Below are positions 42,888-51,590 of a stretch of 59,643 bases of DNA, piece after piece. Position 1 is the first letter of the stretch; every line of letters begins with the position of its first letter. The position numbers and the translations under genes are program-made. The stretch spans positions 1 to 59,643 of the forward strand of contig BQJM01000007.1 in NCBI GenBank assembly GCA_021604705.1, in the 5' to 3' direction. The notes under the pieces were generated by a model. That model had not been told where the DNA came from and searched no databases. It was given only the letters and a program-made list of their open reading frames with translations. The stretch comes from a marine bacterium B5-7. GTDB taxonomy: Bacteria; Pseudomonadota; Gammaproteobacteria; BQJM01.

Positions 42888-45071
42888 ATGAAGTTCCTAA
42901 AAATTGCCATTCATAAACCATTTCGACAAGCTTTTGATTACTTGCCACCGGCCGGCTGTGATCCCACGCAGCTGCAACCCGGGGTGCGTGTTGAAGTGCC
43001 CTTTGGTCGCCAAACCTTGGTGGGTATGTTGCTGCGTGTGACAGATAGCTGCGATGTGCCTGCCGATAAGTTAAAAGCAGCTATTACCATCTTAGATGAG
43101 GTCCCCATGTTGCCGCCAGCATTATTTAAGTTGGCATGCTGGGCCAGTGATTATTATCAGCATCCCATTGGCGAAGTGCTATTAGGCATTTTACCCAAAG
43201 CTTTGCGACAGGGTAAGCCTGAATCTTTATCTGCAGAAAAGTGCTGGTATGTCACCTCTGACGGCTGGAAAATGTCACTGGCAGAATTAACACGCGCACC
43301 CAAACAAGCACAAGCGCTGCGTGTGTTGCGTGAACATAAAAATGGTCTGTCAGAACAGGCTATGAAAATACATGAAATACAAACCGCAACGCTGAAAGCG
43401 CTGGAGAATAAAACCTTAGTGCGTTGTGAAGAGCGCTGGCCTATACAAGAAGCGACGGTCGCAAACCCAAATAATCTAGCGCTGAATGATGAACAATTAA
43501 AAGCAGTGAATGCGATCACCTCAGTGGGGCAGCAGTTTAAAACATTTTTGTTGGATGGTGTAACTGGTAGTGGAAAAACAGAAGTCTATTTCGAAGCAAT
43601 TGATAAAAAACTCAAACAGCAACAACAAGTGATGGTGTTAGTGCCAGAGATCAGCTTAACACCACAATCCTTGCAACGATTTCAACAACGATTTTCTGCA
43701 CGCATTGCGACCTTACATTCTGGTATGACCGATAGTGCACGTTTAACCGTATGGAGTGCAGCAAAGCGTGGGAAAATTGATATTCTTATTGGGACACGTT
43801 CAGCCGTTTTCACGCCGCTACCCAACTTAGGTCTGATTATTATTGATGAATCGCATGATACGTCTTTCAAACAGCATGAAGGGTTTCGTTATCATGCACG
43901 TGATGTTGCTATTTTCCGTGCACAGTCGGCGAACATGCCGATTGTGTTGGGCTCAGCAACACCGTCTTTAGAAAGTTTATATAATGTTGCAGAAGATCGT
44001 TTTCAGCATTTGCATTTAACAGAACGTGCGGGTGTGGCCAATCCACCCGCGTGGCATGTCATTAACTGTCAGCAAGACAGGCCAGAAGATGGTTTAACGC
44101 AGACTTTAATTGAACGAATGAAAACACATTTGGCGGCTGGCAATCAAGTATTGTTGTTTTTAAATCGGCGGGGATTTGCCCCTGTTCTGCATTGTCATGA
44201 TTGTGGTTGGTCATCGCAATGTAAGCATTGTGATGTCAACATGACATTGCATCAGCGACCCAGAAAATTATGTTGTCATCATTGTGGTGCATTGCAACCG
44301 GTTCCATCAGATTGTCCAACGTGTCACTCGCCGAATGTGATACCGAAAGGGGTCGGCACGGAGCAATTGGCAGATGTCGCGCAACGCCTTTTCCCTGAAT
44401 ATTCTGTCACGCGCATTGATCGTGATACCACGAAAAAACGCGGAGAATTACAGCGTTTAGTGGATGAAATCCATGCGGGCAAGCGACAAATTTTAATTGG
44501 CACACAGATGTTAGCGAAGGGACATCATTTTCCAAAATTAACCTTGGTAGGGGTGTTACAAGCAGATGCAGGTTTGTTTAGCAGTGATTTCCGTGGCAGC
44601 GAACGTTTAGGGCAATTACTGATGCAGGTAGCTGGACGTGCAGGGCGCGGCGAACAAGCGGGTGAAGTGTTAATTCAGACCTATCATCCTGAACATCCCT
44701 TGCTGCAATCATTGATTAAAAATGGTTATCCGACCTTTGCACAAAGTTTGTTGCAAGAGAGAGAATTAGCTGGCTTACCACCGTATTGTTATCACGCGGT
44801 GTTACAAGCAGAAGCGAAAGATCCACAAACTCCTTTTGATTTTCTACAGTCTGCGAAGCATTGTCCGCATGAGGCGTTGCAATTGCTTGGACCTGTACCT
44901 GCCGTGATTGCCCGTAAAGCGGGACATTATCGTGCCCATTTGTTAGTGCAGGCAAAGACTCGTCGTGAACTTATGCAGCAATTACCGACCTGGTTGCATC
45001 AATTGCTTGGTTTGCCGCAAGAAAAGAAAGTCCGCTGGAAATTGGATGTCGATCCGATGGATGGTTTGTAG
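42888..45071 (+). CDS. priA: Primosomal protein N' (replication restart helicase PriA)
   Basis: PriA restarts stalled replication forks. The 727-residue protein has the Walker A site GVTGSGKTEVYFEA, Walker B/DEAH as IIIDESHDTSFKQHEG, and helicase motif VLGSATPSLESL. The zinc cysteines run through CHDCGWSSQCKHC, CCHHCG and CPTCHS. The N-terminal 3'-DNA binding domain is present (FRQAFDYLPPAG, VRVEVPFGRQTLVGML). It converges on sspB, two bases apart. Confidence 0.97.
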   Translation: MKFLKIAIHKPFRQAFDYLPPAGCDPTQLQPGVRVEVPFGRQTLVGMLLRVTDSCDVPADKLKAAITILDEVPMLPPALFKLACWASDYYQHPIGEVLLGILPKALRQGKPESLSAEKCWYVTSDGWKMSLAELTRAPKQAQALRVLREHKNGLSEQAMKIHEIQTATLKALENKTLVRCEERWPIQEATVANPNNLALNDEQLKAVNAITSVGQQFKTFLLDGVTGSGKTEVYFEAIDKKLKQQQQVMVLVPEISLTPQSLQRFQQRFSARIATLHSGMTDSARLTVWSAAKRGKIDILIGTRSAVFTPLPNLGLIIIDESHDTSFKQHEGFRYHARDVAIFRAQSANMPIVLGSATPSLESLYNVAEDRFQHLHLTERAGVANPPAWHVINCQQDRPEDGLTQTLIERMKTHLAAGNQVLLFLNRRGFAPVLHCHDCGWSSQCKHCDVNMTLHQRPRKLCCHHCGALQPVPSDCPTCHSPNVIPKGVGTEQLADVAQRLFPEYSVTRIDRDTTKKRGELQRLVDEIHAGKRQILIGTQMLAKGHHFPKLTLVGVLQADAGLFSSDFRGSERLGQLLMQVAGRAGRGEQAGEVLIQTYHPEHPLLQSLIKNGYPTFAQSLLQERELAGLPPYCYHAVLQAEAKDPQTPFDFLQSAKHCPHEALQLLGPVPAVIARKAGHYRAHLLVQAKTRRELMQQLPTWLHQLLGLPQEKKVRWKLDVDPMDGL

Positions 45072-45073
45072 GC

Positions 45074-45517
45074 TTACTTCACCACACGCAAATGCGGTTT
45101 GCCTTTGGGTTTTTTGCCAGCGGTCGGTGATTGAGGTGGTGGCGCATTGCCACCAGGACCCTCAGGAGGCGGTGCGCCGCCGCCATCTGATTCTTCGTCT
45201 TCAGGGAAAACCATGCCGCGGCCATTTTCTTTGGCATAGATTGCAATAACCGCTTGGGTTGGTGCGTAAATGGCATTTAAGCGACCTGAGAAGCGTGCCT
45301 TGAACTCAACTGCTTCATTAGAAATATGTAGGGCGCTGACAGCCAGATCAGAAATATTTAATACGATACGACCATCTTCCACATGTTGTGGGGGGACGTG
45401 CACATGTTCGTGATTCGCATCAATAACGAGATAGGGCGTGCAGTCGTTATCCATAATCCATTCATAAAATGCACGGATCAGATAAGGACGCGTGGGGGTC
45501 ATTTGCACCTCAGACAT
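45074..45517 (-). CDS. sspB: ClpXP adaptor / stringent starvation protein B
   Basis: SspB carries ssrA-tagged proteins to ClpXP. The 147-residue protein has the binding domain RPYLIRAFYEWIMDNDCTPY with LVIDANHEHVHVPPQHV, then ISDLAVSALHISNEAVEFKA and an acidic VFPEDEESDGGG linker. The C-terminal KGKPHLRVVK is the ClpX-docking tail. I chose the ATG at 45517 (MSEVQMTPTRP), overlapping the sspA end by eight bases. It acts with the tmRNA system encoded at 12747-13657. Confidence 0.95.
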   Translation of the reverse strand: MSEVQMTPTRPYLIRAFYEWIMDNDCTPYLVIDANHEHVHVPPQHVEDGRIVLNISDLAVSALHISNEAVEFKARFSGRLNAIYAPTQAVIAIYAKENGRGMVFPEDEESDGGGAPPPEGPGGNAPPPQSPTAGKKPKGKPHLRVVK

Positions 45518-46139
45518 ACAACGGTTCCTGAATTTCACGCTCAGTTTCTGTGAGGCTAGCTTGGAAGGCTTCGCGCTCAAAGACACGCTCAGCGTAATCC
45601 ATAATAGGCTTAGCTTTTGCTGGGAGTTCGATACCGTATTCGGGTAAACGCCACAACAATGCTGAGATGCAGCAATCAACCATGGTGTATTCTTCGCTCA
45701 GGAAGAAAGGCTTTTCAGCAAAGACAGGCGCGATAGCAACCAAACTTTCTGTTAAGCGATCACGTGACTGCGCGTCATTTTTTTCTAAGATATTTCTTGC
45801 CAAGGAATACCAGTCGCGTTCGATACGATGAATCATCAAGCGGTTCTTGGCGCGCATGACAGGGTAGACGGGTAATAACGGTGGGTGTGGAAAACGCTCG
45901 TCGAGGTATTCCATAATGACGTTGGCTTGATACAAAACCAAATCGCGGTCTAATAACATGGGTAAGGTTTGGTAGGGATTTAATTCTAACACTTCGCGTG
46001 GCATTTCATCGCGAGTTACTTCGGTGATGTCGACATTCACCCCTTTCTCTGCAACGACGATGCGAACACGGTGTGACTCAATGTCATTCACGTCACAGAA
46101 AAGAGTCATGGTCGCGCGTTTGTGGGCAATGTTGGACAT
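45510..46139 (-). CDS. sspA: Stringent starvation protein A (GST-fold)
   Basis: SspA is a GST-like protein that binds RNA polymerase and alters transcription in starvation. The 209-residue sequence has the thioredoxin-like N-terminus (MTLFCDVNDIESHRVRIVVA, ELNPYQTLPMLLDRDLVLY) and a helical C-terminal domain (MIHRIERDWYSLARNILE). It lacks an evident catalytic Cys/Ser of active GSTs, as expected for SspA. Conserved order rplM-rpsI-sspA-sspB. Confidence 0.95.
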   Translation of the reverse strand: MSNIAHKRATMTLFCDVNDIESHRVRIVVAEKGVNVDITEVTRDEMPREVLELNPYQTLPMLLDRDLVLYQANVIMEYLDERFPHPPLLPVYPVMRAKNRLMIHRIERDWYSLARNILEKNDAQSRDRLTESLVAIAPVFAEKPFFLSEEYTMVDCCISALLWRLPEYGIELPAKAKPIMDYAERVFEREAFQASLTETEREIQEPLYV

Positions 46140-46187
46140 AAGGAACCTCGGTCGTTTATTCGGTGGCTAAGCCGGGCATTGTAGCAC

Positions 46188-46216
46188 AAAAAAACGCCCC
46201 TGTGTTGTTTGGGGCT
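46188..46216 (-). terminator. Possible second terminator after rpsI
   Basis: Read on the minus strand, GCCCC, a ten-base loop, GGGGC and a run of seven T form a terminator-like hairpin between rpsI and sspA. It may separate sspAB from the ribosomal operon. Confidence 0.7.
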
Positions 46217-46259
46217 GGTATCACCTTGTTTTAAAAGAGAAAAAAAGATTTTAGGGTAT

Positions 46260-46288
46260 AAAAAAGCCCACGGAAAGTGGGCTTTTTT
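46260..46288 (-). terminator. Rho-independent terminator of rplM-rpsI
   Basis: AAAAAAGCCCAC, the loop GGAAA and GTGGGCTTTTTT form a perfect hairpin with a T tract, beginning 15 bases after the rpsI stop. Confidence 0.93.
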
Positions 46289-46303
46289 GCAATATTTTGC
46301 TGA

Positions 46304-46732
46304 TTAACGCTTGGAGAATTGTGGTCTGCGACGTGCGCCGTGTAAACCCACTTTTTTCCGTTCCACTTGGCGAGAATCACGCGTTAGATGGCCCGCTTTA
46401 CGTAAGACAGCGCGTAGGCCCATTGCCGCTTCGCCGTCTTCTTCGTCATACTGCACTAATGCACGTGCGATACCGTGACGGATTGAACCCGCTTGACCAC
46501 TAATACCACCACCTTTGACGGTGACTAAGACATCGAAACGATCATGTAGTTTCGTTGCTTCGAGTGGCTGACGCACGATCATGCGAGCAGTCTCACGACC
46601 GAAGTATTCATCTAAAGGTTTGCCGTTAACAATGATGTCACCTGCACCTTTACGAAGGAAAACACGTGCAGTTGAAGTCTTACGACGACCAGTACCGGTG
46701 TTTTGTTTAATTGCGCGTTTTGCTTTTGCCAT
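46304..46732 (-). CDS. rpsI: 30S ribosomal protein S9
   Basis: S9 of the small subunit, 142 residues. The opening [20 protein letters not shown], the middle [20 protein letters not shown] and the tail [14 protein letters not shown], which reaches the ribosomal P site, are all present. It is a little longer than the E. coli protein at its N-terminus ([13 protein letters not shown]). It follows rplM by 16 bases. Confidence 0.97.
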   Translation of the reverse strand: MAKAKRAIKQNTGTGRRKTSTARVFLRKGAGDIIVNGKPLDEYFGRETARMIVRQPLEATKLHDRFDVLVTVKGGGISGQAGSIRHGIARALVQYDEEDGEAAMGLRAVLRKAGHLTRDSRQVERKKVGLHGARRRPQFSKR

Positions 46733-46748
46733 GAAGAACGACCCTGTG

Positions 46749-47180
46749 TTAAATATCTAGTGTTTGAGGTTCCTGTGCTTGGTGAGGATGATCAACACCA
46801 GCATAGACCTTGAGTTTACGGAACATTTGGCGACCCAATGGACCACGTGGCAACATGCCTTTAATTGCGCGTTCTAGTGCGCGAGTAGGATGTGCTGCTT
46901 GTAGCTTTTCAAATGTTGTTGATTTGATACCACCGACGTAACCCGTGTGATGATAGTAAATTTTATCTTGCGCTTTTTTCCCGGTAACCCCGACTTTATC
47001 AGCATTGATAACGATGATGTAGTCACCAGTATCTACGTGTGGTGTGAAGGTAGGCTTATGCTTACCACGTAAGCGGTGCGCAATCTGCGCAGCAAGGCGA
47101 CCTAAGGTCTTGCCATTGGCATCGACCAAGAACCAATCGCGGCGTACATTTTGGTTATTTGCACTGACAGTCATTTTCAT
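46749..47180 (-). CDS. rplM: 50S ribosomal protein L13
   Basis: L13 of the large subunit, 143 residues. Diagnostic blocks are [60 protein letters not shown] and [20 protein letters not shown]. It is first in the rplM-rpsI operon. The promoter should lie just after 47180. Confidence 0.97.
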   Translation of the reverse strand: MKMTVSANNQNVRRDWFLVDANGKTLGRLAAQIAHRLRGKHKPTFTPHVDTGDYIIVINADKVGVTGKKAQDKIYYHHTGYVGGIKSTTFEKLQAAHPTRALERAIKGMLPRGPLGRQMFRKLKVYAGVDHPHQAQEPQTLDI

Positions 47181-47468
47181 TCAAATCTACTCCAAATGGG
47201 CGGTTCACCCGGTTAAGGGCGGCGATTCTACGTGAAAAACCACCCACGTGCAAGCGAGTTAACCGGTTTCAGCGCCTGGCTTTTCCTGGCGGTGCCTTTG
47301 CTCTAATGTTACTCATATTTTATCAGAAGCTCAGCATTATGTGCTGCTTGGACGGCTTATTTAAGGGTTCATGTTTAGTATGGCTCATTGGTTGTGGAAT
47401 GGTTTTTTGTTATAATTGATCGTTAGTGTATTGTTTTTGAGGGGTGGTGGCTATCTATTTGTTTGGCT
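47181..47468. other. Intergenic stretch between rplM and the relB locus
   Basis: About 290 bases without a gene. It must hold the rplM promoter on the minus strand and the distal promoter elements of the antitoxin operon on the plus strand. I see no tRNA, repeat or clear boxes in it. Confidence 0.5.
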
Positions 47469-47498
47469 TGTGTTATACTTGTTATACATGTATTACAC
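47469..47498 (+). promoter_or_regulatory. Probable antitoxin operator/promoter
   Basis: A TTATAC step occurs twice here and is followed by TATTAC; the centre ATACATGTAT is a perfect palindrome. It lies 14 bases before the relB ATG and overlaps where the -10 box would be, fitting autorepression by a ribbon-helix-helix antitoxin. Confidence 0.6.
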
Positions 47499-47511
47499 AA
47501 GGTGGATTAAA

Positions 47512-47724
47512 ATGTTAGCACTTAGATTACCTGATGAACTTGAAGCTGAGTTGAATCGTGTTGCAAAGGAAACGCGTCGCTCCAAAAGTTACTATGTTCG
47601 AGAAGCACTGAAAGCTTATTTGGAAGATAGGCGAGATTATCTTGATGCAGTTGCTGCACTTGAAAAAGCTGGGCCTACTTATTCATTAAAAGAAATGGAG
47701 AAACGACTTGGCTTGGACGATTGA
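47512..47724 (+). CDS. relB: RelB/DinJ-type ribbon-helix-helix antitoxin
   Basis: A 70-residue protein with an N-terminal ribbon-helix-helix DNA-binding fold (MLALRLPDELEAELNRVAKE, then TRRSKSYYVREALKAYLED) and a C-terminal toxin-wrapping tail (AALEKAGPTYSLKEMEKRLG). I chose the ATG at 47512, directly behind AAGGTGG. It overlaps the start of the RelE-type toxin frame, the usual antitoxin-first order. The antitoxin is intact but its toxin is frameshifted. Confidence 0.88.
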   Translation: MLALRLPDELEAELNRVAKETRRSKSYYVREALKAYLEDRRDYLDAVAALEKAGPTYSLKEMEKRLGLDD

Positions 47725-47967
47725 AGTTAATCACACCGCGGATAAAGATCTCAAAAAATTAGATAAAACAGCGAGACAACAGGTTTTAAAATATTTAAAT
47801 GAGAAAGTTGCACCGATCCTCGCAAATTCGGAAAACCATTGAAGGGGAAACATACTGGCCTGTGGCGATATCGTTCGTGTGATTTTCAGATTTTAACGAA
47901 AATAATCGATAAAAAAGTACTGGTTCTTGTGGTAAAAGTGGATCATAGAAGTCGAGTTTATCGCTGA
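47708..47967 (+). pseudogene. relE: Frameshifted RelE/ParE-type toxin
   Basis: A TTG start at 47708 behind GGAG opens AWTIEVNHTADKDLKKLD and continues to KYLNEKVAPI, then the frame stops at 47842. The rest of a RelE toxin is in another frame (PRKFGKPLKGKHTGLWRYRS, then VLVLVVKVDHRSRVYR), ending TGA at 47965-47967. The junction is near 47818, where one base appears to be missing (the span is 3n+2). RelE toxins cleave mRNA at the ribosome; the catalytic C-terminal Arg-rich strand exists but is not joined. A sequencing error is the only alternative I can name. Confidence 0.88.
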
Positions 47968-47969
47968 AT

Positions 47970-48290
47970 TTAAACGATGAGGTTATCAATCTGCAAATCT
48001 TTCACGAGCGTATCGTTCAGCAGATGTTCCTCTATAATCCGATCAATATCGGCCTGAGAATGATAGGTATACCACACGCCTTCGGGATAAATGACAAGTG
48101 CTGGGCCGATGGCGCAATGGCCTAGGCAGCCTGCAGTGTTTATACGGATCCCACCAGCTTTATCCAAGTCCAAGTCTTTCATGCGTTGTCGCGCGTAAGC
48201 ACGCAAATCAGCAGCACCCGCTTGAGCACAACATTTCCGACCACCGTCTTTTTGATTCGTGCAGAAAAACACATGCTTCTTATAAGTCAT
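47970..48290 (-). CDS. Thioredoxin-like [2Fe-2S] ferredoxin
   Basis: A 106-residue protein with the thioredoxin-fold ferredoxin cysteines: CTNQKDGGRKCC near the N-terminus and NTAGCLGHCAIGPALVIYPE later. The family carries a [2Fe-2S] cluster as an electron carrier; the partner is unknown. I chose the ATG at 48290 (MTYKKHVFF), which overlaps the folD stop by eleven bases. It is probably co-translated with folD. Confidence 0.88.
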   Translation of the reverse strand: MTYKKHVFFCTNQKDGGRKCCAQAGAADLRAYARQRMKDLDLDKAGGIRINTAGCLGHCAIGPALVIYPEGVWYTYHSQADIDRIIEEHLLNDTLVKDLQIDNLIV

Positions 48291-49218
48291 CACGATTCTC
48301 TGCAATTTGTAGGGTATTTTGCAACAAACTGGCGACAGTCATGGGTCCAACGCCACCTGGGACGGGGGTGATGTATGCTGCGCGTGTGGCAGCAACGTCA
48401 AATGGTACATCTCCGGAAATACTTCCATCATCCAGACGATTAATACCAACATCCAATACAATAGCGCCGAGTTTAATCCAGTTAGCATCGATCACGTTCG
48501 GATTACCGATGGCTGCGACCAAAATATCGGCTTGTTGAATATGATGCGCGAGATCAGCTGTCCCGCGATGACAAAATGTGACCGTGACATCTGCGAGTAA
48601 CAGTTCTAATCCCATGGGGCGGCCCACAATGCTGGAAGTGCCGACCACCACGGCGTGCAATCCTTTTAATTCGACAGGCAGGGTTGCCAATAACTGCATC
48701 ATGCCTTTTGGGGTGCAGGGGCGTAACAGAGGGCGACGCTGCGCGAGGCGGCCGAGGTTATACGGATGAAAGCCATCAACATCTTTGATGGGATCGATTT
48801 GCTCGATGATATGTGCCTGATCGATATGGTTGGGTAAGGGGAGTTGCACTAAAATACCATCAACTTCATCGTCCTGATTGAGTGCATGAATTTGTGTAAT
48901 TAAGGTCGCTTCGTCGATATCCGCAGGATAATGGATATCGCGCGCATGCATACCAATTTCTGTACAGGCTTCTCGCTTGCGCGTCACGTAAATATGCGAA
49001 GCAGGATCATTACCCACTAAAACCACGGCGAGCGTCGGTACACGCTTGCCCGCATCGATTCGGGCCTGGATTTGTTCAGATAATTGCTGCTTGCATTGTT
49101 TCGCGAGAGATTTTCCGTCAATAAGTGTTGTGAAAATAGACTCCTGGGCAGGGTGACAAAGGTTTGAAGTATAGGTAATTTCTGGGTGATTGACTAGCCG
49201 GGGACGCCCGGGTATCAT
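48280..49218 (-). CDS. folD: Methylenetetrahydrofolate dehydrogenase/cyclohydrolase FolD
   Basis: FolD interconverts one-carbon folates with NADP. The catalytic Lys is in YVTRKREAC, the substrate motif is DGILVQLPLPNHI, the NADP site is VVVGTSSIVGRPMGLEL and the end carries PVPGGVGPMTVASLL. The ATG at 49218 gives a 312-residue protein with about 28 extra N-terminal residues not expected in the family (usual start is near TLIDGKSLAK). No better ATG, GTG or TTG lies in frame; an ATT behind CAGGAG near 49131 is the only other option. The upstream region is occupied by tRNA-Pro on the other strand. Confidence 0.93.
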   Translation of the reverse strand: MIPGRPRLVNHPEITYTSNLCHPAQESIFTTLIDGKSLAKQCKQQLSEQIQARIDAGKRVPTLAVVLVGNDPASHIYVTRKREACTEIGMHARDIHYPADIDEATLITQIHALNQDDEVDGILVQLPLPNHIDQAHIIEQIDPIKDVDGFHPYNLGRLAQRRPLLRPCTPKGMMQLLATLPVELKGLHAVVVGTSSIVGRPMGLELLLADVTVTFCHRGTADLAHHIQQADILVAAIGNPNVIDANWIKLGAIVLDVGINRLDDGSISGDVPFDVAATRAAYITPVPGGVGPMTVASLLQNTLQIAENRDDL

Positions 49219-49230
49219 GCTTCGCTTGAT

Positions 49231-49304
49231 CGGGGTATAGCGCAGCCTGGTAGCGCGCCTGCTTTGGGAGCAGGATGTCGGGGGTTCGAATCCCTCTACC
49301 CCGA
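49231..49304 (+). tRNA. tRNA-Pro (TGG)
   Basis: The acceptor CGGGGTA pairs with TACCCCG, the D-arm is GCGCAGCCTGGTAGCGC, the anticodon arm CCTGCTTTGGGAGCAGG carries TGG and the T-arm is GGGGGTTCGAATCCCTC. The discriminator A is followed by TAC, so the 3' CCA is not encoded, unlike the other three tRNAs in the window. First of three tandem tRNA genes. Confidence 0.95.
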
Positions 49305-49324
49305 TACTATTGTGTCACGAACGA

Positions 49325-49401
49325 GCGCCCGTAGCTCATCTGGATAGAGCATCGGCCTTCTAAGCCGAGGGTAGCAGGTTCGAGTCCTGCCGGGCGTACC
49401 A
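49325..49401 (+). tRNA. tRNA-Arg (TCT)
   Basis: The acceptor GCGCCCG pairs with CGGGCGT (one G-U), the D-arm is GCTCATCTGGATAGAGC, the anticodon arm CGGCCTTCTAAGCCG carries TCT and the T-arm is GCAGGTTCGAGTCCTGC. CCA is encoded. It decodes AGA and AGG. Confidence 0.96.
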
Positions 49402-49429
49402 TTCCCGGTGGTATCGTGAGTCTTATTGT

Positions 49430-49506
49430 GGTGAGCGTAGCTCAGTTGGTAGAGCGCTGGATTGTGATTCCAGTGGTCGTGGGTTCGAGCCCCATCGTTC
49501 ACCCCA
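49430..49506 (+). tRNA. tRNA-His (GTG)
   Basis: The extra 5' G pairs with C73, a mark of tRNA-His. The acceptor GTGAGCG pairs with CGTTCAC, the anticodon arm CTGGATTGTGATTCCAG carries GTG, and CCA is encoded. It closes the tRNA cluster. Confidence 0.97.
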
Positions 49507-49675
49507 TTTTCTTTTTTCTCCCGCTTATAACCGGTATGATGCTTTTTGCATCGCAAATCCGGTGTGCACACCGAAAAAACATTGAAAATCCTGCGTAAGC
49601 ACCGGATATTCATTGAAAATCCGGTATAGGATATCGTTGGATACAAAAAAGAGATGAAAAATAAGGTAATTTATT

Positions 49676-50263
49676 ATGCAGGTTCAAGCTTTAAACCGCT
49701 GCGATTGGTGTACCGATAACCCGTTGTACATGGCATACCACGATCAAGCGTGGGGGGTGCCGGTGCATGATGATCGGGTATTATTTGAATTCCTCATTTT
49801 AGAGTCGATGCAAGCAGGATTGAATTGGCTAACCATTTTAAAAAAGCGTGACAATTTTCGCCGTGCGTTTGCAAATTTTGATCCGGAAAAAGTGGCATGT
49901 TTTACCGATAAAGATCAACAAGATTTAATGCAAGATGCGGGCATCATTCGAAACCGTTTAAAAATAGAAAGTGCGATTAACAATGCTAAACAATTTTTAG
50001 TTATGCAAACGGAGTACGGCAGCTTCTCTAAATTTTTGTGGGATTTTGTTGGGGGAAAACCTATTCAAAACCACTATAAGCAACATGCCGACATCCCAGC
50101 AAAAACTGAGTTATCAGACAAGCTTAGCAAAACACTCAAAAAACACGGATTCCGTTTTGTGGGCAGCACCATTTGTTATGCTTACATGCAAGCGGTCGGC
50201 TTAGTGAACGATCATCTGACTACGTGTCATTGCTATAACGTTGCTGCAAGTAGTGAAAAATAG
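49676..50263 (+). CDS. tag: DNA-3-methyladenine glycosylase I
   Basis: Tag removes 3-methyladenine from DNA after alkylation. The 195-residue protein has RCDWCTDNPLYMAYHDQAWG with the zinc-binding Cys/His, FEFLILESMQAGLNWLTIL with the catalytic Glu/Trp region, and the C-terminal GFRFVGSTICYAYMQAVGLV and HLTTCHCY. Its last 44 bases overlap the 3' end of the convergent pepA gene, so the two messages are antisense at their ends. Confidence 0.96.
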   Translation: MQVQALNRCDWCTDNPLYMAYHDQAWGVPVHDDRVLFEFLILESMQAGLNWLTILKKRDNFRRAFANFDPEKVACFTDKDQQDLMQDAGIIRNRLKIESAINNAKQFLVMQTEYGSFSKFLWDFVGGKPIQNHYKQHADIPAKTELSDKLSKTLKKHGFRFVGSTICYAYMQAVGLVNDHLTTCHCYNVAASSEK

Positions 50264-51590
50264 CCCGTAAGCCTTGTGCTTCACCGCCTTTAGGGCGACC
50301 CGGTAGTGCTTGGCTGTTCCACGCCATTAAATCTAGGTGTACCCAATCGACCTTGGGATCAATAAAATGTTCTAAGAATAAGGCTGCTGCAATAGCACCG
50401 CCATAGGGCGTGTTAGTCATATTATTCAAATCAGCAATCGGTGATTTGAGCAAGGTTTTGTAAGGTTGATACAAGGGCAGCTGCCAAATCGGATCTTGTA
50501 CGTCGTTCCCCGCTTGGATAATATCGCGAGCGAGTTCATCACGATTAGTAAACAAACCCACGATGTCTGTGCCCATGGCAACGCGACAAGCGCCGGTGAG
50601 TGTTGCAAAGTCGATGACTAATTCAGGTTTGTCTTCACTCGCAAGCGTTAAGGCATCAGCTAAAATTAAACGTCCTTCTGCATCCGTATTACCTATTTCC
50701 ACAGTGAGACCTTTACGTGTGTCGATGATATCGCTAGGACGGAAACTGCTACCTGAGACGGAATTTTCAACCGCAGGAACAATGGTGCGCAAACGAACGG
50801 GCAGTTTTTCCTGCATGATCCATTGTGATAGTGCTAAGGCATGGGCTGCACCGCCCATGTCTTTTTTCATGGTGAGCATGCCGCTTGCAGGTTTAATATC
50901 TAAGCCGCCGGTGTCAAAGCAGACCCCTTTACCAATAATCGTGAGACGAGGATGTGTGTTTTTACCCCATTCTAGATCGATCATGCGAGGTGCGTTTTCA
51001 CTGCCTTTACCAACAGCATGCACGGCGGGAAATTGTGTTTTTAATGTGGTGCCAGAAATGGTGCGTGTTGCAGTTCTACAAATGAAGGCAATATCTTTTG
51101 CTTTTTTTGCAAGTTTTTCTGGGGTTAAATCGGCAGCGGGGGTGTTAATTAAATCACGTGTCATGGTTAGGGCACTGTTAAAATACTCTAATGGTTTTTC
51201 TTTCATGTTAGCGGGCAACACCAATGTTGCTGGTGTTTTTTCAGCTTTTTTGTAGTTTGTAAATTGATAAGCGCCCATTAACCATGCAACACATGCGAGA
51301 TCTGCTCTATCAACATTTTCTTCTAGATAATAGGTTTGTGTCGGCAATACTGTTGGCAGATGGCCAAAGGAAGGGATCATGTTCTCAGTATCGTATACGA
51401 CAATCACAAAACGTAAGTAGCCTTCTTCATCGTGTATTAATTGGTATGCACCGGCTTTGGGTTGAAAATCAGTGGTGATCAATTGATTTTTAACAATGCT
51501 AGGCTGAGGATGTAACCAGTTTTTCCATTCAGTGATTTTTACCGCGTGTATTGGAACGGCATCTTGTGTTTTCTTGCTAGTTATGAACAT
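50220..51590 (-). CDS. M17 leucyl aminopeptidase family protein
   Basis: A 456-residue M17 cytosolic aminopeptidase that removes N-terminal residues from peptides using two metal ions. The metal and catalytic motifs GKGVCFDTGGLDIKP, TMKKDMGGAAHALAL and the signature NTDAEGRLILADALTLA are intact. It is shorter than PepA (about 500) because its N-terminal domain is reduced, so it resembles the PepB/DUF-type subgroup. It overlaps etfA by ten bases and is third in the etfB-etfA operon, an unusual partner for ETF. Its 3' end overlaps tag. Confidence 0.92.
   Translation of the reverse strand: MFITSKKTQDAVPIHAVKITEWKNWLHPQPSIVKNQLITTDFQPKAGAYQLIHDEEGYLRFVIVVYDTENMIPSFGHLPTVLPTQTYYLEENVDRADLACVAWLMGAYQFTNYKKAEKTPATLVLPANMKEKPLEYFNSALTMTRDLINTPAADLTPEKLAKKAKDIAFICRTATRTISGTTLKTQFPAVHAVGKGSENAPRMIDLEWGKNTHPRLTIIGKGVCFDTGGLDIKPASGMLTMKKDMGGAAHALALSQWIMQEKLPVRLRTIVPAVENSVSGSSFRPSDIIDTRKGLTVEIGNTDAEGRLILADALTLASEDKPELVIDFATLTGACRVAMGTDIVGLFTNRDELARDIIQAGNDVQDPIWQLPLYQPYKTLLKSPIADLNNMTNTPYGGAIAAALFLEHFIDPKVDWVHLDLMAWNSQALPGRPKGGEAQGLRAIFHYLQQRYSNDT

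Noticed and set aside
47795-47989. A 64-residue minus-strand frame opposite relE
   Set aside because: It lies antisense to the frameshifted toxin and has no family features.
49296-49646. A 116-residue minus-strand open frame containing ARTHDHWNHNPALYQLSY
   Set aside because: It is the translation of the tRNA-His and tRNA-Arg genes on the wrong strand, a well-known annotation artefact.
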